NCBI GenBank assembly: GCA_902825865.1
Contig: CADECX010000006.1
Location: 1 to 38,533, forward strand
DNA length: 38,533 bases
Source: an uncultured Alphaproteobacteria bacterium
Lineage (GTDB): Bacteria > Pseudomonadota > Alphaproteobacteria > Micropepsales > Micropepsaceae
Direction of reading: 5' to 3'
Below are positions 33,730 to 38,533 of this stretch, in pieces. The first letter of the stretch is position 1; every line of letters begins with the position of its first letter. The notes under the pieces are model-generated. The model saw nothing but the letters and a program-made list of their open reading frames with translations, was not told where the DNA came from and did no database searches. The position numbers were made by a program, and so were the translations under genes.

Positions 33730-36489
33730 ATGGCAATCTATGGCTTAGATTCCTCTTTGCTGGTCGGACTCTACCAGGCGCAGCTCGGCGCCAGTCCGAA
33801 CGCTTTGGCTGCGGCTGCCGCTCAGCGCGCCCAGCTTGCCTTGGGCAAAAAAACCGGCGCCACCGCCAACGACAATCCGCCCTGGAACACGCCCAACACC
33901 AACAATGCCGCGCAGGACGCCAAGGTTCTGGGCACCACCAAATTTCTCGACACGTCGAAAGTACCGCTCAGTCCCGGCGCCACCACCGACAGCAAGATGG
34001 AGCAGGACAATCAGAAGCTCTTCTCGCTCTACAGCGCGGTGAATACGCTGGCCTATATCGCCAAGATGGCGCAACGCGGCACCGCGACCAGCGGCCAGCT
34101 TGCCGGCCTTAACGACCGGTTCCAGAAGGGCCTGGACCAGGTGTTGCAGTATCTCTCCTCCACCAACTTCAACAATTTCAAGCTGCAAACGGCCAAGCCG
34201 TCCGACACGGTGACCTCGACCGCGGGAATCTCGTTTGGTGGGTTCACCTATGGCACCAGGACCTTGGTCAACAACGCCAATGTCAACAATGCGCTGGCGG
34301 GATTGTCGGCCTCCGACAGTTTCACCATCGGGATCAAGAAGGGCGGTGTCACCACCAATGTGGTGATCGACCTTTCGCAAGTGCCCGGCACCTTGAGCCT
34401 TGGCAATATCGTCGGCTACGTCAACGATCAGCTTTCGGCCGCCGGCTTCTCCACCCGCTTCCAGAAAATCCAGAAAGGCGGCACCGCCACATCGGACAAG
34501 GATGCGACCTACAGCTTGCAGATCACGCCCGGCGGCGTGGAGCAGGTAAGCCTTTCGGCGGCGTCCTCGGCGTCGCTCTACATGGTCGGCAGTTCGGGCC
34601 TGGCCACCGAGACAAACACCACCACCAATGTCGCGACCTCCGCGGTCACCACCACTGCCGCCGACCAGAGCGGCCGCCTGACCAAATTGTCGGGCCTCAG
34701 CGGCACCCCCAGCGGCACCTTCAGCGTCAATCAACAGGCCACAAGCGGCATCACCAATGCGCAAGGCACGGTGGTCGATGCCAACGGCAATATCTATGTC
34801 ATCGGCAATGCCACCGGCAATTTCGGCAATCAGCTCAATCAGGGCACGCAGGACGTCTATCTGACCAAATATGATTCCGCGGGCAATGTCGTGTTCCAGA
34901 ATCTTTTGGGCAGCGCCGGCAGCGCCAACGGTTACGGACTGGCGCTCGATCCGTCCGGCGGCGTGGTGGTGACGGGTTCGTCCACCGGCGCCTTGACCAC
35001 GACTTCCATCACCAACGGCAACAACGACGCCTTTGTCGCGCGCTATGACGCTCAAGGCAATCAGAGCTGGATCAAGCAGATTCAGACCCTGGCCAACAAT
35101 CAATCCAATGCCGTCAGCGTCGATGCCAGCGGCAATATCTATATCGGCGGCACGGTTTCGGGCGGCGTGATCGGCAGCGGTGAGGTTTCCCAAGGCAAGG
35201 GTGACGCCTTTCTTGCCAAGTACGACTCCAAAGGCAAACTGCTGGCCGATACCCAATTCGGCACCAGCGGCAATGACAGCGTCGCGGCCACCGCGACCGC
35301 CGCGGACGGCAGCCTCTATGTCGCCAGTGTGCAGAACGGCCACGCCATTCTTTCCAAATACGCGGCCGGCGACATTACCTCGGCGCCCGCCTGGACCCAG
35401 GATCTGGGCGATCTGGCGGCGGGCGGCAGCATCGGCGGCCTCACCGTCTCGGGTGGCAAAGTCTATGTCTCGGGCGCCACCAGCAATGGCAATCTGACCG
35501 GGGGCGGCGCCAGCATCGCGGTGGGCGCAAGCGGCGGCATCGATGCGTTCGTCTATAGCGCCACCGACAATGGCACCAGCGTCAGCGGCGACACCGTCAG
35601 CTATATCGGCACGTCCGGCAGCGACAGAGCGGGCGATGTGATCGTGGCCGCCGACGGCACCATCTATGTCACTGGCTCCACCACCGGCACCTTCGCGGGG
35701 GCGCAGCGCACGGTGCAGAATGTCAACAACGCGTTCGCCACCGCGCTGAACAGCAACGGCACCATCAAATGGACCCAGCAATATGGCGGCGCGGGCGGCG
35801 TTTCGACCGGCGCCGGGCTGGCGATCGATCCCAACGGCTCCAGTGTGCTGGATGCGCTGGGACTGCCGCGTGGCGCCATCAATCTCAACCAGTCGGTGGA
35901 GCTGACCACCCAGACCACCTTGCGCGAAGGCGACAAGTTCCAGATTCAAATCCAGGGTATCGCGGCGCGCACCGCCACCATCACTATCGACAAGGGCGAG
36001 ACGTTTGACTCCCTGGTGGTCAAGATCAACTCCCAGATCGGCGGTATCGGCAAAGCCAAGGTCAATTACACCGGCGGCGGCTCGAATCTGAAAATTCAGG
36101 TCAATCCCGGCAAGACCATCAACCTGATTGCCGGTCCCAAAGACTTCGATGCGCTGGCTGGGCTGGGTATTTCCCCCGGCGTGCTGACCGCGCCCGCCAA
36201 GGGCGCTACCGGCACCACCACACCCCAAAAGGGCGTGACACCGACCTATGGCCTGGGCCTGACCGGAGGCATCGGCGGGGTGATGGATATTTCCAGCCGC
36301 ACCGGCGCCAATATGGCGCGGACCAATTTGCTGGCGGTTCTGTCCAGCATCCAGAGCACCTATCAGACCACCAATGCGCCGCCCGCGCCGCCTGCGGCGC
36401 TGGGCAATAACAGCGGCACGGCTAGTGCTTACCAGACGGCGCAGCTGGGTGACTACAACCTCGCTCTATCGATGCTGGGCTCATTTTAA
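33730..36489 (+). CDS. large flagellar-associated protein with beta-propeller insert
   Basis: This is a 919-residue protein without a signal peptide. After a helical N-terminus (MAIYGLDSSLLVGLYQAQLG) comes a flagellin-IN-like stretch (about 190-250, DSFTIGIKKGGVTTNVVIDL). Residues 340-700 hold six SBBP-type repeats (near 375, 433, 492, 537, 605 and 666) such as NDAFVARYDAQGNQSWIKQ and DASGNIYIGGTVSGG, which should form a six-bladed propeller. A second flagellin-IN-like block follows (730-770, ATITIDKGETFDSLVVKINS), then a helical C-terminus. This suggests a secreted filament- or hook-associated protein whose surface domain is a propeller. I do not recognise a named family. It lies between the TPR-glycosyltransferase and flgI operons. 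Confidence 0.8.
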   Translation: MAIYGLDSSLLVGLYQAQLGASPNALAAAAAQRAQLALGKKTGATANDNPPWNTPNTNNAAQDAKVLGTTKFLDTSKVPLSPGATTDSKMEQDNQKLFSLYSAVNTLAYIAKMAQRGTATSGQLAGLNDRFQKGLDQVLQYLSSTNFNNFKLQTAKPSDTVTSTAGISFGGFTYGTRTLVNNANVNNALAGLSASDSFTIGIKKGGVTTNVVIDLSQVPGTLSLGNIVGYVNDQLSAAGFSTRFQKIQKGGTATSDKDATYSLQITPGGVEQVSLSAASSASLYMVGSSGLATETNTTTNVATSAVTTTAADQSGRLTKLSGLSGTPSGTFSVNQQATSGITNAQGTVVDANGNIYVIGNATGNFGNQLNQGTQDVYLTKYDSAGNVVFQNLLGSAGSANGYGLALDPSGGVVVTGSSTGALTTTSITNGNNDAFVARYDAQGNQSWIKQIQTLANNQSNAVSVDASGNIYIGGTVSGGVIGSGEVSQGKGDAFLAKYDSKGKLLADTQFGTSGNDSVAATATAADGSLYVASVQNGHAILSKYAAGDITSAPAWTQDLGDLAAGGSIGGLTVSGGKVYVSGATSNGNLTGGGASIAVGASGGIDAFVYSATDNGTSVSGDTVSYIGTSGSDRAGDVIVAADGTIYVTGSTTGTFAGAQRTVQNVNNAFATALNSNGTIKWTQQYGGAGGVSTGAGLAIDPNGSSVLDALGLPRGAINLNQSVELTTQTTLREGDKFQIQIQGIAARTATITIDKGETFDSLVVKINSQIGGIGKAKVNYTGGGSNLKIQVNPGKTINLIAGPKDFDALAGLGISPGVLTAPAKGATGTTTPQKGVTPTYGLGLTGGIGGVMDISSRTGANMARTNLLAVLSSIQSTYQTTNAPPAPPAALGNNSGTASAYQTAQLGDYNLALSMLGSF

Positions 36490-36589
36490 GCGCTTGGCTT
36501 TTGCGCCCTGAGTTCGTCGCGCCGTTGCTCATGTACTGTTCGTACACCTCGCTAGGCGCTCCTGCCCAGGCCACGAAATCTCTCGCGCC
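36490..36589. repeat. palindromic intergenic element, copy 3
   Basis: This third copy again begins directly after a stop codon, in a convergent gap. It shares TTTTGCGCC, GAGTTCGTCGCGCC, GGCGCTCCTGC and CTCGCGCC with the others. One outer-stem pair is swapped: CGTGAG/CTCACG of copies 1 and 2 becomes CCTGAG with CCCAGG. The tip stem is TGTAC/GTACA, as in copy 2. Confidence 0.82.
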
Positions 36590-36607
36590 ATAAACGGCAC
36601 GGGAATT

Positions 36608-37042
36608 TCAGACGACTTTATTGAACACCATCGCGCCCGAGGATTTGGGCGCAGCGTCAAGGCGCGGGCCATAGGTGCGCGCCGGGGCGTTCATCCGTTC
36701 CACTTCGCCCGCGATGGCGCGGACAATGCCTTCGCTGGCATTCCTCACCCGGGCGATCATGCGGGCATGCATCTGCAGGACTTCGCGGAATTTGGCGGTG
36801 ATGATGACGAATCTTTGGCGCAGGGTCGGCGGAGCCGACTGGGCCAGACGCGGATCAAAGCCCTGCGCCTCGCGGCCGTAAAGCGCGCTCAAGCTCTGGA
36901 TTTCGGGGTCGTTGGTGCGCAGCATGGTGGTGCGGCCATTCTGCAATTCGGCAATATCGCTTTCCAGCGCCACGATCAGGCGCTCGGCCATGGCGATCAG
37001 CCGTTCGATGCGGGGATTGTCTTGCGGGGCGGGCGCGGTCAT
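36608..37042 (-). CDS. FlgN-like flagellar protein (FlbY-type)
   Basis: This 144-residue, mainly helical protein is the last gene of the flgI-flgJ operon. Its N-terminal half (RIERLIAMAERLIVALESDI, AELQNGRTTML) resembles FlgN-type chaperones, which escort hook-filament junction proteins. The position matches FlbY of Caulobacter, a poorly characterised flagellar protein encoded with flgI and flgJ. The C-terminal 40 residues are basic and lack predicted helix. Its start overlaps flgJ by 4 bases. The exact name is uncertain; the flagellar assignment is supported by the operon. Confidence 0.75.
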   Translation of the reverse strand: MTAPAPQDNPRIERLIAMAERLIVALESDIAELQNGRTTMLRTNDPEIQSLSALYGREAQGFDPRLAQSAPPTLRQRFVIITAKFREVLQMHARMIARVRNASEGIVRAIAGEVERMNAPARTYGPRLDAAPKSSGAMVFNKVV

Positions 37043-37359
37043 TTGCTGTCCAGCACTTCCTGATGCTTGAGCAGTTGGGCCTTCATCTGGTCGGCCAGGC
37101 CGAAGCCGCCCTGCGCCGCGATGCTCTTGCCATATTCGTTGATGATCAAGGAGCGGAACATTTCCTCGCCCTGGCCGCCGCCGGTGATGCCGTCGCTCTT
37201 GATGCCGGAAAACATGGCGCCCAGCATTTGGGAGATGAACACCGACTCATAATCCTTGGCGGCTTTTTCCGCCCTGGCGGCCATGGGCGTGGCCTGCGGC
37301 TTGGCCGCAAGCGGCGTCTGGGTCGCCAACAAAGCTGTCGATTGGACCGCGCTATCCAT
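37039..37359 (-). CDS. flgJ: FlgJ-like rod-binding protein, without muramidase domain
   Basis: This 106-residue protein corresponds to only the N-terminal rod-capping domain of FlgJ. The signature is AAKDYESVFISQMLGAMFSG, followed by GGGQGEEMFRSLIINEYGKS and GFGLADQMKAQLL. It caps the growing rod in the periplasm. As usual in alphaproteobacteria, the C-terminal peptidoglycan hydrolase domain is missing and must be supplied by another protein. The ATG overlaps the flgI stop by one base (TGATG), and its end overlaps the next gene by four. Confidence 0.9.
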   Translation of the reverse strand: MDSAVQSTALLATQTPLAAKPQATPMAARAEKAAKDYESVFISQMLGAMFSGIKSDGITGGGQGEEMFRSLIINEYGKSIAAQGGFGLADQMKAQLLKHQEVLDSK

Positions 37360-38483
37360 CAGCCGATCACCTGAATATCGGCCTGCAACGCGCCCGCCGC
37401 CTTGATGGCCTGCAGGATCGAGATGATGTCGCGCGGGCCCACGCCCAAGGCATTGAGGCCGTCGACCAGATGCTGCAGCGACACGCCGTCCTGCATGACC
37501 GCGATCTTGTTGCCCTTGCTGTCGTCGATCTGGATGTTGGTGCGCGGAACCACTTCGGTGGTGCCGGTCTGGGAGAAAGGCGCGGGCTGGCTGACCTGCG
37601 GGGTTTCGGTGACCTTGATGGTCAGATTGCCCTGGGCGATGGCGATGGTGGAGATGCGCACATCCGCGCCCATCACGATCACGCCGCTGGTTTCGTCGAT
37701 AATGACCCTGGCGCCCTGGTCGGGATCGACCTTCACTTGTTCGATGTCGGTCAGAAGCGCCATGACGCCGCCGGGATAGTTGACGGGGATCGCCAGTTCG
37801 ACATTGGAGGGATCGGTGGCTTGGGCGGTATTGCCGCCCAGATAGGCGTTGACCGCCTTGGCGATGCGGGTGGCGGTGGTGAGGTCGGGATTGTGCAGCG
37901 ACAATTTCAGGTTGGTCAGGCTGGACAGTTTGAAGCCGGTATCTTTTTCCACGATGGCGCCATTGGCGATGCGCCCCGACGTGGGCACGCCGCGGGTGAC
38001 GCTGGCGCCTTCACCCTGGGCGGAGAAGCCGCCGACGGCGACCGGGCCCTGAGCCAGGGCATAGATCTGTCCATCCGCGCCGAACAGCGTGGTCACCAGC
38101 AAGGTGCCGCCCTGAAGATTCTTGGCATCGCCCATGGCGGAGACCGACACGTCGATCCGTGAGCCGGGGGCGGAAAAAGCGGGCAGGCTGGCCGTCACCA
38201 TCACGGCGGCGACGTTCTTGGTCTGCATGGTCTGGCCGCGCGTGTTGGTGCCCAGGCGCTCCAGCATGGTCTGGATGCTCTGCTGGGTGAAAGGTGCGTT
38301 CTTGAGGCTGTCGCCGGTGCCGTTGAGGCCGACCACCAGGCCATAGCCGACCAGCATATTGTCACGGATGCCCTGGACCTCGACCAGGTCCTTGACCCGG
38401 GAGAAAGCAAAGGCGGGGGAGGCCGCCAGGGCGGCTCCCACGATAAGGGCGGCAATACGAATGTAAGTCGGTGCGCGGCGCAT
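37359..38483 (-). CDS. flgI: flagellar P-ring protein FlgI
   Basis: FlgI forms the P ring around the rod in the peptidoglycan layer. The 374-residue protein has a clear Sec signal peptide (IAALIVGAALAASPAFA) and the family start RVKDLVEVQGIRDNMLVGYG, LVVGLNGTGDSL. Later landmarks are TMQTKNVAAVMVTASLPAF, LEVAIPVNYPG-like ELAIPVNYPGGVMALL, RVIIDETSGVIVMGADVRIS and LNALGVGPRDIISILQAIKA. It is the first gene of the flgI-flgJ-flbY operon within the window; genes further upstream lie beyond the edge, past a possible sigma-54 promoter. Confidence 0.97.
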   Translation of the reverse strand: MRRAPTYIRIAALIVGAALAASPAFAFSRVKDLVEVQGIRDNMLVGYGLVVGLNGTGDSLKNAPFTQQSIQTMLERLGTNTRGQTMQTKNVAAVMVTASLPAFSAPGSRIDVSVSAMGDAKNLQGGTLLVTTLFGADGQIYALAQGPVAVGGFSAQGEGASVTRGVPTSGRIANGAIVEKDTGFKLSSLTNLKLSLHNPDLTTATRIAKAVNAYLGGNTAQATDPSNVELAIPVNYPGGVMALLTDIEQVKVDPDQGARVIIDETSGVIVMGADVRISTIAIAQGNLTIKVTETPQVSQPAPFSQTGTTEVVPRTNIQIDDSKGNKIAVMQDGVSLQHLVDGLNALGVGPRDIISILQAIKAAGALQADIQVIG

Positions 38484-38518
38484 GAACGGCTTCTGCCTTT
38501 ATGTTCGCTTGCGTCTTT

Positions 38519-38533
38519 GCCAGTTTCATGCCG
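38519..38533 (-). promoter_or_regulatory. possible sigma-54 promoter of flgI
   Basis: On the minus strand CGGCAT-GAAAC-TGGC keeps GG and GC ten bases apart, with the same CGGCAT half as the second flagellin promoter. It would start transcription about 24 bases before flgI. It is weaker than the flagellin promoters and is cut off by the window edge. Confidence 0.4.

Noticed and set aside
34700..35800. Repeated sequence that could be a DNA repeat array or CRISPR
   Set aside because: The repetition is at protein level (propeller blades) in one open frame; there are no identical direct repeats with unique spacers.
33745..36228. An 827-codon open frame on the minus strand opposite the propeller gene
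   Set aside because: The plus-strand protein has regular repeats and flagellin-like motifs; the minus-strand product is Gly/Ala/Asp low-complexity, mirroring the repeats.

Overview
The window is a 38.5 kb piece of a GC-rich alphaproteobacterial chromosome. Three things support this: the order DUF3576 lipoprotein - leuS - lptE - holA, the flagellar regulators FlbT and FlaF beside short flagellins of about 275 residues, and the aerobic ubiquinone gene coq7. Flagellin structure and sigma-54 promoters point to a Caulobacter-like lineage (Caulobacterales, Micropepsales or relatives). I cannot name the genus. No rRNA, tRNA, CRISPR array, transposase or phage gene was seen.

Region 1 (1-11 kb) is housekeeping: the end of lnt, an XRE-type regulator, hisE, gluQ, a carboxylesterase, an HNH nuclease, coq7-dsbB, a YgjP-type metallopeptidase, a class A penicillin-binding protein, an OmpR-type regulator with a degenerate receiver, an unrecognised protein behind a sigma-54 promoter, a YkuD-type L,D-transpeptidase, a YggS-type PLP protein and a ThiE/TenI-like protein. 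Region 2 (11-21.8 kb) has a porin-like protein, the tightly coupled run DUF3576 - leuS - lptE - holA - hisF, a CHAD protein, exonuclease III, an AT-rich stretch ending in a 42-residue membrane peptide gene with a strong ribosome binding site, tsaD, two tandem long hairpins, and hemD. Region 3 (21.9-25.9 kb) is the conserved trio of circularly permuted ATP-grasp, alpha-E and transglutaminase-like genes, followed by a small conserved protein.

Region 4 (26-38.5 kb) is flagellar: flbT-flaF, two flagellin genes each with a sigma-54 promoter, a probable flagellin glycosylation set (ATP-grasp protein, an SpsF-type nucleotidyltransferase fused to a PseG-like domain, and a TPR-glycosyltransferase resembling FlmG), a 919-residue flagellar-associated protein carrying a six-repeat beta-propeller between two flagellin-IN-like segments, and the operon flgI - flgJ - flbY/flgN.

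The strongest non-genic signals are these. A palindromic intergenic element of about 100 bp occurs three times, each copy directly after a stop codon, with paired base changes that keep its stems. Two related long hairpins of identical layout sit between tsaD and hemD. A 15-bp palindrome is shared exactly between the second flagellin promoter and the unrecognised gene at 8661, which also has its own sigma-54 promoter; this predicts an overlooked flagellar regulon member.
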